From Planktothrix tepida PCC 9214 (GTDB taxonomy: Bacteria > Cyanobacteriota > Cyanobacteriia > Cyanobacteriales > Microcoleaceae), in the NCBI RefSeq assembly GCF_900009145.1, contig NZ_LN889782.1:1433246-1497245 (forward strand): a stretch of DNA of 64,000 nucleotides, read 5' to 3'. Numbering within the stretch: position 1 is the first letter of the stretch; each line of letters begins with the position of its first letter. The notes below the pieces were generated by a model that was not told where the DNA came from, searched no databases, and saw only the letters and a list, made by a program, of their open reading frames with translations. This document shows, piece by piece, positions 18,540 through 28,301 of this stretch. Both the position numbers and the translations under genes were made by a program.

Positions 18540-18786
18540 GTTGGCTACCTCTCAACTCATCCAAAAGCCAATTCAACTTCTGGTTGTTCATAACCCTATC
18601 GTAACGAATTGTAAAAAAACTGAGCAATCCGCCCCAGGTTGTAAATACTAGACGATTGAGTACGGTTTTCCGCTTTGACAATCAAGAAATACTCAGGCAT
18701 TGTTCTTATGAAATTGGGTTTCTCAACGTCCAATCTCGATTTTATCCCCTTAATTAGAACCGGAAACCCGGTTTCTGGGGTGAACT

Positions 18787-19773
18787 CTAAACTTGATAAT
18801 AAGAACGATACCACTCTACAAATCGTTGGACTCCCACTTCAATTGAAGTATTGGGTTGAAAGTTTACATCTTGAATTAAAGCATCGACATCAGCATAGGT
18901 CATGGGCACATCTCCGGGTTGAATGGGCATAAAGTTTTTAATGGCAGGTTTACCTAATGTTGCTTCTAATACTTCAATTAAATGCAACAATTCAACGGGT
19001 TGATTATTACCAATATTATACACTTTATAGGGGGCTGTTGTATGTTGATTTTCACCCGGTTGAGGAATTCTATCTAAGGTACGAATTACGCCTTCGACAA
19101 TATCATCAATATAGGTAAAATCTCGTTGCATTTTTCCATAATTAAACACATCAATGGGTTTATCTTCGAGAATGGCTTTGGTAAAAATAAACATTGCCAT
19201 ATCGGGACGACCCCAAGGGCCATAAACAGTAAAAAATCGTAATCCCGTTGAGGGAATATTGTATAAATGGCTATAACTATGGGCGATTAATTCATTAGCT
19301 TTTTTAGTTGCTGCATATAAGCTGACGGGATAGTCTACATTATCTTCAACGGAAAAGGGAATTTTCTTATTTTCCCCATAAACGGAACTGGAAGAGGCAT
19401 ATACTAAATGTTGAATTTGAGAATGGCGACAGCCTTCTAAAATATTCAAAAATCCGACTAAATTACTATCAAGATAAGCATAGGGATTTTTTAAAGAATA
19501 TCGTACTCCTGCTTGGGCGGCAAGATGAGCCACTCGTTCAAAATTTCCCTCAGTAAATAACTGATTCATTCCCTCTCGGTCAGCTAAATCTAGTTTTTTA
19601 AAAGTAAATCCTTCCCGATTTTTTAATTGGTCTAAACGGGCGTGTTTCAGAGACACATCATAATAATCATTAATATTATCAATTCCGATAACAGTATCTC
19701 CTCGGTCTAATAACCGTTGACACAAATGAAATCCAATAAATCCAGCCGCACCAGTGACTAATAAATTTGCCAT
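18787..19773 (-). CDS. UDP-sugar 4-epimerase, CapI/UDP-glucuronate epimerase type
   Basis: Extended short-chain dehydrogenase. The NAD loop GAAGFIG is at 8-14, the catalytic Tyr153-x3-Lys157 pair is in SLYAATKK, and SSSSVYG precedes it. The DNINDYYD phrase near residue 32 is typical of UDP-glucuronate 4-epimerases (CapI) and related enzymes. It lies 4 bases downstream of a UDP-sugar dehydrogenase, so the two probably act in sequence: oxidation to a uronic acid, then C4 epimerisation. It could work on UDP-GlcA or UDP-GlcNAcA. Confidence 0.9.
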   Translation of the reverse strand: MANLLVTGAAGFIGFHLCQRLLDRGDTVIGIDNINDYYDVSLKHARLDQLKNREGFTFKKLDLADREGMNQLFTEGNFERVAHLAAQAGVRYSLKNPYAYLDSNLVGFLNILEGCRHSQIQHLVYASSSSVYGENKKIPFSVEDNVDYPVSLYAATKKANELIAHSYSHLYNIPSTGLRFFTVYGPWGRPDMAMFIFTKAILEDKPIDVFNYGKMQRDFTYIDDIVEGVIRTLDRIPQPGENQHTTAPYKVYNIGNNQPVELLHLIEVLEATLGKPAIKNFMPIQPGDVPMTYADVDALIQDVNFQPNTSIEVGVQRFVEWYRSYYQV

Positions 19774-19777
19774 TTTT

Positions 19778-21067
19778 TTATAAACTCCAGTAGTGAATAT
19801 GAGAGGGAATTAAATTAGGGTTAAGAACAGACTTGACATCCATCACGACACCTTTATTTCCTAAACACCCTAATAGTTTTTCTACAGGAAGGTCGAGGTA
19901 AGTTTGATGGGGAACCGCAAGAATCATCGCATCTAGGTTCAATAAATCTGACCACTTTACTAATGTCATAGCATATTCTTGTTGAGTGGCAACAGGGTCA
20001 GCTAAGGGGTCATGAATTAACGGTTGAATTCTAAATTGATGAAGTTCCGCCACAATATCAGGAACGCGACTATTGCGTAAATCAGGTACATTTTCTTTAA
20101 AGGTTAATCCTAAAATTCCAACTTTTGCACTAGGAATGGAACAATTGGCTTGAATTAACAGTTTAACTAAACGTTGAGCTAAATAAGTTCCCATGCTATC
20201 ATTAATCCGTCTTCCCGCTAAAATAACTTGGGGATGATAGCCTAATTCTTCGGCTTTTGCCGTTAAATAATACGGGTCAACACCAATACAATGACCGCCA
20301 ACTAATCCAGGGGTAAAAGGTAAAAAGTTCCATTTGGTTCTAGCTGCATTTAATACATCTTGAGTGCGGATATTTAAGTGATCAAAAATAATAGCTAATT
20401 CATTCATTAAAGCAATATTTAAGTCTCGTTGAATATTTTCTATCACTTTCGCTGCTTCTGCAACTTTAATCGAAGGTGCACGATAAACCCCGGCTTGAAT
20501 AATGCAGCTATAAACTTCAGTAATACTATTTAAGGTGGGTTCATCTTCTCCTGAAACCACTTTCACAATTTTTTCTAAGGTATGGGATTTATCCCCCGGA
20601 TTAATTCGTTCTGGAGAATAGCCTAATTTAAAATCAATTCCTTGTTTTAAACCAGAAATTTGGGCTAATATTTTACCACAGATTTCTTCTGTTACCCCTG
20701 GATAAACCGTTGATTCATAAACAATAATATCTCCGGGTTTTATTACTTTTCCTAAGAGTTCAGAAGCTTTAATTAAGGGGGTTAAGTTGGGTTGATTATT
20801 TTTATCAACAGGCGTGGGAACTGCTACAATATAAAAGTTACAGTCTTTTAAATCTTGAAGAGATGCTGTAAATTTTAAAGATGAATTTTTTAACCGTTCT
20901 GGGTCAATTTCTCCGGTAATATCAATTCCTTGTTTTAAAGCTTCAACTCGTTCTAGTTTAATATCAAATCCAACGGTTTCGGGGAAAACTTCAGCAAAGG
21001 CAATGGCAACAGGTAAACCTACATATCCTAAACCAAGAACAGCAATGCGATGGGAATGAGAATACAT
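19778..21067 (-). CDS. UDP-sugar 6-dehydrogenase, TviB/WbpO-like
   Basis: NAD-dependent two-step oxidation of a UDP-hexose to the uronic acid. The dinucleotide loop GLGYVGLP (12-19), the central [10 protein letters not shown], and the catalytic Cys260 in [12 protein letters not shown] are intact. The [10 protein letters not shown] and [11 protein letters not shown] wording is closer to the TviB/WbpO group (UDP-N-acetylhexosamine substrates) than to classical UDP-glucose dehydrogenases, so UDP-GlcNAc or UDP-GalNAc is the likely substrate. It is first in a tight pair with the epimerase. Confidence 0.92.
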   Translation of the reverse strand: MYSHSHRIAVLGLGYVGLPVAIAFAEVFPETVGFDIKLERVEALKQGIDITGEIDPERLKNSSLKFTASLQDLKDCNFYIVAVPTPVDKNNQPNLTPLIKASELLGKVIKPGDIIVYESTVYPGVTEEICGKILAQISGLKQGIDFKLGYSPERINPGDKSHTLEKIVKVVSGEDEPTLNSITEVYSCIIQAGVYRAPSIKVAEAAKVIENIQRDLNIALMNELAIIFDHLNIRTQDVLNAARTKWNFLPFTPGLVGGHCIGVDPYYLTAKAEELGYHPQVILAGRRINDSMGTYLAQRLVKLLIQANCSIPSAKVGILGLTFKENVPDLRNSRVPDIVAELHQFRIQPLIHDPLADPVATQQEYAMTLVKWSDLLNLDAMILAVPHQTYLDLPVEKLLGCLGNKGVVMDVKSVLNPNLIPSHIHYWSL

Positions 21068-21096
21068 TATGATTTGAAAGATAAAAGATTAGGGGA

Positions 21097-21921
21097 TTAT
21101 GACATCGAACAAGAATTAATCACGTCACCCGCCGTTCTAAAAGTATACCCTAATTGTTGTAACCAATATAGTAAACAATTTAGGGTTTTTAAGGCTGAAC
21201 CTTGTTGACGAGTATACCATACTTTTGCTCCCCAGGGAATTGATAAATCCTCGACGGAATAGGCTGGAATAAAATCAAAGGGGTGCATATAAACTTGAAC
21301 AATAGGCGGAAGGGGAGAAACTGAGGATAACAGTTGAATTAAGGATAATTGAAATAAATCAATCCATAATAACCCCATCGGTAATGGAATTAAGGGTAAA
21401 CTATTAACGGGAATTTCCCAGATATTATCTTGTAAATAGGGTTCAATTGGAACATTTTGATTATTAAACCGAGAAGGCATTTTTCCAGCAAAAACCGAGG
21501 AATCATACTCATAATTAGTTTGTTTTAAATACTGATATAATCCTTCAGGAATTCGAGCTTGAGGCGCACGAAATCCTCGTATTTTTTGACCTGTATACTC
21601 TTCTAAAATCGCTTTTGATTTTGCTAATTCTTTGATAATCTCATCTTTTGATAGTTCAGGCATTTTTCGATGGGTAAAACCATGAGAACCGATTTCAAAT
21701 TTTTTTTGAATCGAAATATTAATTTCTTCTTGAATATAGGGAACAATTTCTCCATTAATAAATAAAGTTGCGGGGCATTGATATTGATTTAGAATCTCAA
21801 AAATCTTCGGTAAACCCACTTTAACTCCTCGAATTGTTTCTGTAGAAGCGGGAAGTCTTCCTCCCCAGTCCGTTTCAACATCAATGGAAATAATTGCTGT
21901 TTTAGATAATTTTTGATTCAT
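21097..21921 (-). CDS. Polysaccharide deacetylase (NodB-like, CE4)
   Basis: A 274-residue protein. An SIDVETDWGG motif (Asp14) and GSHGFTHRKM (His80, His84) give the metal triad of carbohydrate esterase family 4, and RGFRAPQ is the conserved Arg motif. There is no signal peptide, so it would act in the cytoplasm or on a membrane-bound intermediate. Within the sugar block it could N-deacetylate a lipid-linked or nucleotide-linked acetamido sugar. A dispersed palindromic repeat separates it from the GT2 gene upstream. Confidence 0.85.
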   Translation of the reverse strand: MNQKLSKTAIISIDVETDWGGRLPASTETIRGVKVGLPKIFEILNQYQCPATLFINGEIVPYIQEEINISIQKKFEIGSHGFTHRKMPELSKDEIIKELAKSKAILEEYTGQKIRGFRAPQARIPEGLYQYLKQTNYEYDSSVFAGKMPSRFNNQNVPIEPYLQDNIWEIPVNSLPLIPLPMGLLWIDLFQLSLIQLLSSVSPLPPIVQVYMHPFDFIPAYSVEDLSIPWGAKVWYTRQQGSALKTLNCLLYWLQQLGYTFRTAGDVINSCSMS

Positions 21922-22000
21922 GATTTTATCCTCCTAACTCTGTAAGGGCGGGGTTCTCCCGCCCCTACGTTTTCTGACCCAGGGTGGGCGAACCTCGCCC

Positions 22001-22924
22001 CTACATCTGTTTCATTTCTCGACGAATTGCTGATAATTGATCCGCTAATATTCCATAGAAAAAGATTATGATTCCTGATAATAATATAATCACATCTCGA
22101 TCCGCTAGGTTATCTTCTAATATTATGCCTGAAATCGAACTAATTAAACCTGCAACAATTAAAAATAAACTGACGGGTAAAAATACTCTTAAAGGGGCAA
22201 ATAACACCACAATTCTAATAATTAACAAAATGGTATTTAATCCATCTCTAACAATTTTAACTGAACTGGGACGACCCACTCGTTGATTAATAATAATCGG
22301 AACCCACTGAATTAACCACCCATTATTAATTAAGGCAATGGTTGTTGTGGTACTAAAGGAAAATCCATCGGGGGCAAGGTGCATACAATCAAAAATTGCT
22401 TCTCGTCTCATGACTCTTAAGCCCGAATTTAAGTCAGGAATCTTCCATCCTGTCACCCAATTCGCTACCCATTTTAAGATTAATTTTCCAGGTTTTCTTA
22501 AAAATGGAACAGGTGAATTATAACGAGTTCCTATCGCAACATCTGCATCGCCTAACGCCATTAATAAACTCGCTAATTGTTCAGCATCGTGTTGACCATC
22601 AGCATCTGCAATGGCAATTAATCCATATTTTGCTTTACGAATTCCTGTTTTTAAAGCCGCACCATAACCCCGATTTCGACCCTGACGAATGACTTTTGCT
22701 CCCGCTTGCTTTGCCTTTTCTGCTGTTGAATCCGTTGAACAATCATCAACCACTAAAACCTCAAATTCGCCTCCAGTTGGTTTCAAGAGGTTAATCATTC
22801 CCGTCACAACCGTTGCAATTGCGGCTTCTTCATTAAAGGCAGGAATGACTAAAGACAGTCCTTTTCCTTCCGCTAAGGTTGTTTGAATTGCCGTTGTTAA
22901 CTCTCCATCCACCACTTGATACAT
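22001..22924 (-). CDS. Glycosyltransferase family 2, polyprenyl-phosphate sugar synthase type
   Basis: An N-terminal GT-A domain with LVIPAFNEE, VVDDCSTDST and ADADGQHD motifs, followed by two membrane helices at the C-terminus. This resembles dolichol/undecaprenyl-phosphate mannosyl- or glucosyltransferases that load a sugar onto the lipid carrier. The stop codon TAG is provided by the edge of a dispersed palindromic repeat (21981-22005). It is divergent from the membrane protein at 23022, a GT-C candidate that could use the lipid-linked sugar. Confidence 0.9.
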   Translation of the reverse strand: MYQVVDGELTTAIQTTLAEGKGLSLVIPAFNEEAAIATVVTGMINLLKPTGGEFEVLVVDDCSTDSTAEKAKQAGAKVIRQGRNRGYGAALKTGIRKAKYGLIAIADADGQHDAEQLASLLMALGDADVAIGTRYNSPVPFLRKPGKLILKWVANWVTGWKIPDLNSGLRVMRREAIFDCMHLAPDGFSFSTTTTIALINNGWLIQWVPIIINQRVGRPSSVKIVRDGLNTILLIIRIVVLFAPLRVFLPVSLFLIVAGLISSISGIILEDNLADRDVIILLSGIIIFFYGILADQLSAIRREMKQM

Positions 22925-23021
22925 ATCGTTTATCTGCTGAATTTCTCAACCTATTGTATTATCTGAAAGGATCAGACTCGGATTTCGGGTCAATTATATC
23001 TGATTTTGGATCAATTTTTAG

Positions 23022-24728
23022 ATGCTAGTATCCCGTCTCCAGAAGTTTTTAACCGCCCCAGAAGATCATCGATTTAGCCCTCGAATGATCTTTTGGTTGA
23101 CCTTGAGTCTAGTTTTCTCCATTAGTTTTGCCATTCCGCCTTTACAAAAAGCTTTCAGTGGAGAATATTTAATCATGGATGATGCCCGACAACATCTATT
23201 TTGGATGCAACGGTTTGTTGATCCTGATTTATTTCCTAATGATTTAATTGCTGATTTTTATCAATCCATTACGCCTTCGGGTGTGAGTGGATTTTATCAT
23301 TTGATGGCAAATTTAGGGATTAATCCTCTGCTTTTAAATAAGATTTTACCTTTATTTTTAGGATTATTAACGACTCTTTTTTGCTTTGGGATTTGTATTG
23401 AACTTTTACCTGTCCCAACGGTTGGTTTTATTGGGTCTTTATTGTTGAATCAAAATCTTTGGTTACATGGGGAATTAACAACGGCTGTTAGTAGCGGTTT
23501 TGCTTATCCCGCGTTTCTATCTTTTCTCTATTTCTTGTTACGTCGATCTCCTCTGGGCGTGGGAATTTGTATGGCAATTATGGGGAATATTTATAGCCCC
23601 TTAATGTTAGTTGCTTCTGGGGTTTTAATTTTGCGGTTAATTCAGTGGGAAAAAGGGAAACTGCAATTTTCTAATAATCGTCAGGATTATATCATTTCGG
23701 CTGTTGGTTTAGGGGTTGCAACCTTAGTGATTATCCCTTATTTTTTCTCTACTTCTGAATATGGCCCGACCATTTCAGCCCAAGAAGCTAAAACGATGCC
23801 GGAATTTTTAGATAAGGGAAGAACAGCATTTTTCTATAGCAATAGGGGGTTAAATTTTTGGTTTAAAAATAGTCGCAGTGGCCTTAAAATTTCCCTGAAT
23901 CCGCCTTTAGTTATATTAGGATTTTTCTTACCAATTTTGTTCCGATTTCCCCGTCAGTTTCCGTTGGTGGAAAAAATTAGTTCTAAAATTAATATTCTGC
24001 TGTATTTAATCCTAACATCTATAGGGTTATTTGCGATCGCCCATCTCTTATTGTTTAAGTTATTTCTTCCCAGTCGCTACACCAGTCATAGTTTCCGCAT
24101 CATTTTAGCGATTTCAACAGCAATTTTTTTAATTGTTGTCTTAGATGGGATTTTTCAAGCTACTCTTAAACAAATTATTGCTTTAGCATCAACGGTTGTA
24201 TTTAGTTTTGTGCTAATTTTTTATCCGTTTTTTATTTGGGGAAAAGCTTTTCCACGAACTGCTTATACCATTGGAACAGATCCAGCAGTTTATCAGTTTT
24301 TACAACAACAACCGAAAGATACTTTAACGGCTTCTTTATCCTTAGAAGCAGATAATTTACCCATTTTTTCTCAACGTCCGGTTTTAGTTTCCTGGGAACA
24401 CGCTTTACCGTATCAAAAGGGATATTATCGTCAAATTAAACCTAGGGTTTTAGATTTAATTTTTGCCCAATATAGCCCCAATTTAGACACAGTGAAACAG
24501 TTTATTCAGAAGTATGGCGTTGATTATTTTCTGATTGATCAAAAAGCTTTCAGTCCTGAATATATGACCGAGAATGTTTGGTTTAAACAATGGCCAGATC
24601 AAGGAAAACAAGCCTTAAGTCAACTTCAAGGAAAACAACAACCGATCCTGTTACAATCGTGGAATCGTTGTACTATCTATCAAAATCAACTCTATCGTCT
24701 GGTAAAAGCAGATTGTCTCATCAAATAA
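23022..24728 (+). CDS. Polytopic membrane protein, possible GT-C glycosyltransferase
   Basis: 568 residues with about ten to twelve hydrophobic segments and a soluble C-terminal part of about 150 residues. An acidic pair in MDDARQH lies in the first external loop (about residues 51-57), the position of the catalytic Asp in GT-C enzymes that use polyprenyl-phosphate sugars. I do not recognise the family. It is divergent from the lipid-carrier GT2, which supports a shared pathway. The GT-C assignment is inference from topology and the DD motif. Confidence 0.7.
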   Translation: MLVSRLQKFLTAPEDHRFSPRMIFWLTLSLVFSISFAIPPLQKAFSGEYLIMDDARQHLFWMQRFVDPDLFPNDLIADFYQSITPSGVSGFYHLMANLGINPLLLNKILPLFLGLLTTLFCFGICIELLPVPTVGFIGSLLLNQNLWLHGELTTAVSSGFAYPAFLSFLYFLLRRSPLGVGICMAIMGNIYSPLMLVASGVLILRLIQWEKGKLQFSNNRQDYIISAVGLGVATLVIIPYFFSTSEYGPTISAQEAKTMPEFLDKGRTAFFYSNRGLNFWFKNSRSGLKISLNPPLVILGFFLPILFRFPRQFPLVEKISSKINILLYLILTSIGLFAIAHLLLFKLFLPSRYTSHSFRIILAISTAIFLIVVLDGIFQATLKQIIALASTVVFSFVLIFYPFFIWGKAFPRTAYTIGTDPAVYQFLQQQPKDTLTASLSLEADNLPIFSQRPVLVSWEHALPYQKGYYRQIKPRVLDLIFAQYSPNLDTVKQFIQKYGVDYFLIDQKAFSPEYMTENVWFKQWPDQGKQALSQLQGKQQPILLQSWNRCTIYQNQLYRLVKADCLIK

Positions 24729-24733
24729 CCCGC

Positions 24734-24761
24734 AGGGTGCGTAAGCGCAGCGCACACACTA
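24734..24761. repeat. Dispersed GGTGCGT...GCGCACAC repeat
   Basis: A short inverted element (AGGGTGCGTAAGCGCAGCGC) in the gap after the membrane protein gene. A related GGTGCGTCGAACGCACC copy sits at 44010-44033. Confidence 0.5.
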
Positions 24762-24832
24762 CCTGACATTTTATTATCGCAGTTTTTGACACACTCACCA
24801 GCTAACCATAGGCTCATTTAGGGAGGTCAATC

Positions 24833-27364
24833 ATGTTAAAAAAAAGTTTAATTAATCTCGGAATTTTACCAATTTTTTTATTTAGTAATTTTACCTTAAT
24901 TTCTCTCAAAAATCAACCTCCGACCTCGGTTGAAAGTTATAAACCTGATCCAGCAACATTATTTAACCAAGGAAAACAATATTATCAACAAGGACAATAT
25001 ACTCAAGCTGCTGATATTTTACAACAGTCTATTTTAGGGTTCTCTCAACAAGGAGATGTTGTTAATCAAGCGATCGCTTTAAGTAATCTATCATTAGTTT
25101 TACAACAATTAGGACAATGGGAACAAGCCGAAAAAGTTCTACAGGAAAGTTTGGCTTTAATTCAAGATTTATCCTTTCCTAAAAAGCCTTTAATTCTAGC
25201 TCAAATTTTAGAGATTCAAGGTCAATTAGAACTTACCCAAGGACAACCTGAACAAGCCATTAAAACTTGGCAAAAAGCGTTTAAACTTTATGCGGAAGCG
25301 GGAAATTTGTTAGGAGAAATTACTAACCAAATAAACCAAGCAACGGCTTTACAAACCTTGGGACTCTATCGACAATCTTTAAAAATGTTAACAGAAGTTA
25401 ATGAAACCCTGAAATCTCAACCGGATTCTTTAATTAAAGTAACGGCTTTATTAAGTTTAGGCAATACTTTAAAAAAAGTGGGAGATTTAACAACGGCTCA
25501 AGCTGTTTTGCAAGAAAGTTTAGAGTTAGCAAAAAATTCTAATTATTCTCAAGTTTTAAGCCAAATTTATTTAAGTTTAGCCAATCTTAATCGCGCTCAA
25601 AATAATTCTGATGTCGCTTTAGAAAATTATCAAAAGGCAGTAAAAACAGCATCGAATAGTTTAGAAAGACTGCAAGCTTTGATTAATGAATATAGTTTAC
25701 TGATTGATTTAAAACAAGACAAAGAAGCAGAAACTCTATCGAAGGAAATTCAAGATTCTATTTCTCAAATTCCCGTGAGTCGGAGTTTGGTTTATGCTAT
25801 GGTTAATTTTACAAATTCTTTAATAAAGTTAAATTCAAGTTCTAATGATTCTAAAATTATTGATTTATTAAATACTGCAATTCAATCTTCTAAAACTTTA
25901 ACAGATCTCCGTTCTGAATCTTACGCTTTAGGAAGTTTAGGGAAATTTTATGAACAAAATCAACAACCCTTAGAAGCTCAGAAATTAACTGAACAAGCGT
26001 TATTAATTGCTCAATCTATTAATGCTTCTGATATTGCTTATCAATGGCAATGGCAACTAGGAAGACTTCTAAAACAACAAAATCAGAAAGACCAAGCGAT
26101 CGCTGCTTATACTGAAGCGGTTAATACTTTAAAATTTCTCAGAAAAGACTTAGTTGCGATTAACCAAGATGTGCAATTCTCCTTTCGAGAAAGTGTAGAA
26201 CCTGTTTATCGAGAATTAGTCGATTTAATTTTACAATCTCCGACTCCCGATAACCTAAAAACGGCCCGTGAATTGATAGAATCCTTACAACTTGCTGAAC
26301 TCGATAACTTTTTCCAAGAAGCGTGTTTAGATCAAGAAATTAAACCTCAAGAAATTGATCAAATTGATCCCAATGCAGCCATCATTTATCCGATTATTTT
26401 AGCCAATCGTTTAGAAGTTATTCTCTCAATTCCGGGTCAACCTTTACGCCACTATTCTACCGAAATTTCTCAACAACAGGTTGAAAATACAATTCGTCAA
26501 TTACGACTGTCTTTTCAACCGATATTTTCTACAAAAGAACGATTGGAATTATCTCAAAAAGTTTACGATTGGCTCATTCGTCCGGCTGAAGCTGATCTCA
26601 AAAATAGCTCAATTAAAACCTTAGTCTTTGTTTTAGATGGTTCTCTGCGAAATGTGCCAATGGCTGCCCTTTATGATGGCAAAAATTATCTAGTTCAAAA
26701 CTATAATTTAGCTCTAACTCCAGGTTTACAACTCTTAGCTTCTCAATCTTTAAAACGAAATCAAATTAAAGCCTTAACTGTTGGGTTAAGTGAAGCTCGT
26801 CAAGGGTTTTCGGCTTTACCTGCCGTTGCGTCTGAACTTGAAAAAATTCAGGCAGAAGTTCCGACAAAAGTTTTATTAAATCAACAATTTACCCGTGAGG
26901 CTGTTCAACAACAAATTCAAGAAACCCCCTTTCCCATTGTTCATTTAGCCACCCATGGACAATTTAGTTCTAAAGCGGAAGATACTTTTTTATTAACCTG
27001 GGATAGTCGAATTAATGTTAAGGATTTAGATGATTTTCTCAGCCGTCGCCAACGGGGAGAACAAAATCCGGTAGAATTATTAGTCTTAAGTGCTTGCGAA
27101 ACCGCAACAGGAGATCAACGGGCTGCTTTAGGATTAGCGGGTGTAGCGGTGCGTTCTGGGGCACGGAGTACCCTAGCGACGTTATGGCAAGTTAACGATA
27201 CCTCTACCGCCTCCTTGATGGCAGAATTTTATCAAGAATTAACTCAGCAACAAATCAGTAAAGCCGAAGCTCTGCGTCAAGCGCAGTTAAAGCTGTTACA
27301 ACAGCCAAAATATCAAGATCCCTATTATTGGGCTCCCTTTGTTTTGGTGGGAAATTGGCAATAG
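24833..27364 (+). CDS. Exported TPR protein with C-terminal CHAT (caspase-like) protease domain
   Basis: The N-terminus MLKKSLINLG plus a hydrophobic stretch (to about residue 25) looks like a signal peptide or anchor. Tetratricopeptide repeats cover about residues 40-440. The last 280 residues are a CHAT domain with the catalytic His in HLATHG (about residue 708) and the Cys in LSACETATG (about 755), both intact. CHAT is a caspase-like Cys protease fold. GGAGG-type ribosome binding site before ATG 24833. It is the first of three co-directional genes (DUF928 and CHASE2 cyclase follow). Confidence 0.93.
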   Translation: MLKKSLINLGILPIFLFSNFTLISLKNQPPTSVESYKPDPATLFNQGKQYYQQGQYTQAADILQQSILGFSQQGDVVNQAIALSNLSLVLQQLGQWEQAEKVLQESLALIQDLSFPKKPLILAQILEIQGQLELTQGQPEQAIKTWQKAFKLYAEAGNLLGEITNQINQATALQTLGLYRQSLKMLTEVNETLKSQPDSLIKVTALLSLGNTLKKVGDLTTAQAVLQESLELAKNSNYSQVLSQIYLSLANLNRAQNNSDVALENYQKAVKTASNSLERLQALINEYSLLIDLKQDKEAETLSKEIQDSISQIPVSRSLVYAMVNFTNSLIKLNSSSNDSKIIDLLNTAIQSSKTLTDLRSESYALGSLGKFYEQNQQPLEAQKLTEQALLIAQSINASDIAYQWQWQLGRLLKQQNQKDQAIAAYTEAVNTLKFLRKDLVAINQDVQFSFRESVEPVYRELVDLILQSPTPDNLKTARELIESLQLAELDNFFQEACLDQEIKPQEIDQIDPNAAIIYPIILANRLEVILSIPGQPLRHYSTEISQQQVENTIRQLRLSFQPIFSTKERLELSQKVYDWLIRPAEADLKNSSIKTLVFVLDGSLRNVPMAALYDGKNYLVQNYNLALTPGLQLLASQSLKRNQIKALTVGLSEARQGFSALPAVASELEKIQAEVPTKVLLNQQFTREAVQQQIQETPFPIVHLATHGQFSSKAEDTFLLTWDSRINVKDLDDFLSRRQRGEQNPVELLVLSACETATGDQRAALGLAGVAVRSGARSTLATLWQVNDTSTASLMAEFYQELTQQQISKAEALRQAQLKLLQQPKYQDPYYWAPFVLVGNWQ

Positions 27365-27493
27365 ATTTGTAACTCTGAAGATAGGTTAATAAAATTAAAG
27401 TATTAGTGCATCATCCAAGACCCGTGATCTAACAGGAGTCCTCTTGACTCTAGTTCAATTCTTTCTGAGTATTCTTTGGAGACTCATACTTTT

Positions 27494-28285
27494 ATGTTTC
27501 ACAACCGTTTGCACCAGCACTGGATTAGCCTATCTCTCCTGACCCTTGTGGGGGGAGCTTTTGTTCCGCAACTGTCCGTTATGGCTCAACCAACCCGTTC
27601 AGAGGGAATCCAAATTAGCATGGCTTTTGAACCCCCACCAGGGGAAGGAATGCCCAGCCGCACTGCCGGAGGAGGGTCTCGCGGTCAAACTCTGGCTGCG
27701 ATTCAAACCGCACCCCCCTTAATGGCCTTAGTTCCGGCATTTTATTCTCAAACCAATCGCCAAGAAACGGATATTAAAGGATTGACGGTTGCGGCTACCC
27801 CGACATTCTTTTTCTATGTTCCTGCAATTCCGGCAAAAGAAGCCGCTTTTAGCTTAAAAGATGAAAATAACAACGATATTTACCAAACTCGTTTAACGCT
27901 TCCCAATCAACCCGGTATCCTCAGTATTGCTCTACCAAAAGATACTCCTCCGTTAAAAATTGGTCAAACCTATCGTTGGTCATTTGGGGTGATTTACAAC
28001 GATGAAAACGCGCAGGAACCTAAAGTTGTGTTTGTAAGCGGGGAAGTCACCAGAACAGAACCCGATGCCACGTTAACAGCTAAACTACAACAAGCTAAAC
28101 CCCTAGAACAAGCTAAAATTTATGCTGAAAATGGAATTTGGTTTGAAAGTTTAGCCACTTTAGCCCAACTGCGTCAAAATCAACCGATGGATGAAACATT
28201 AACCAAGCAATGGAATGAACTGTTACAATCCGTTGGTTTAGAATCCATTGCGAATCAACCGTTTGTGAATGCGCTTGAGAACTAA
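27494..28285 (+). CDS. DUF928 secreted protein
   Basis: The start is ATG 27494, preceded by GGAGA at 27478-27482; an in-frame TTG at 27476 is less likely. A signal peptide ends near LSVMAQ. The mature protein has the family features: a GGGSRG stretch, then a LMALVPAF phrase and a beta-rich core with TFFFYVPAIP. DUF928 is mainly cyanobacterial and of unknown function, predicted periplasmic. It lies between a CHAT-TPR gene and a CHASE2 cyclase. Confidence 0.85.
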   Translation: MFHNRLHQHWISLSLLTLVGGAFVPQLSVMAQPTRSEGIQISMAFEPPPGEGMPSRTAGGGSRGQTLAAIQTAPPLMALVPAFYSQTNRQETDIKGLTVAATPTFFFYVPAIPAKEAAFSLKDENNNDIYQTRLTLPNQPGILSIALPKDTPPLKIGQTYRWSFGVIYNDENAQEPKVVFVSGEVTRTEPDATLTAKLQQAKPLEQAKIYAENGIWFESLATLAQLRQNQPMDETLTKQWNELLQSVGLESIANQPFVNALEN

Positions 28286-28301
28286 TTAAGGTTAAACTCG
28301 A

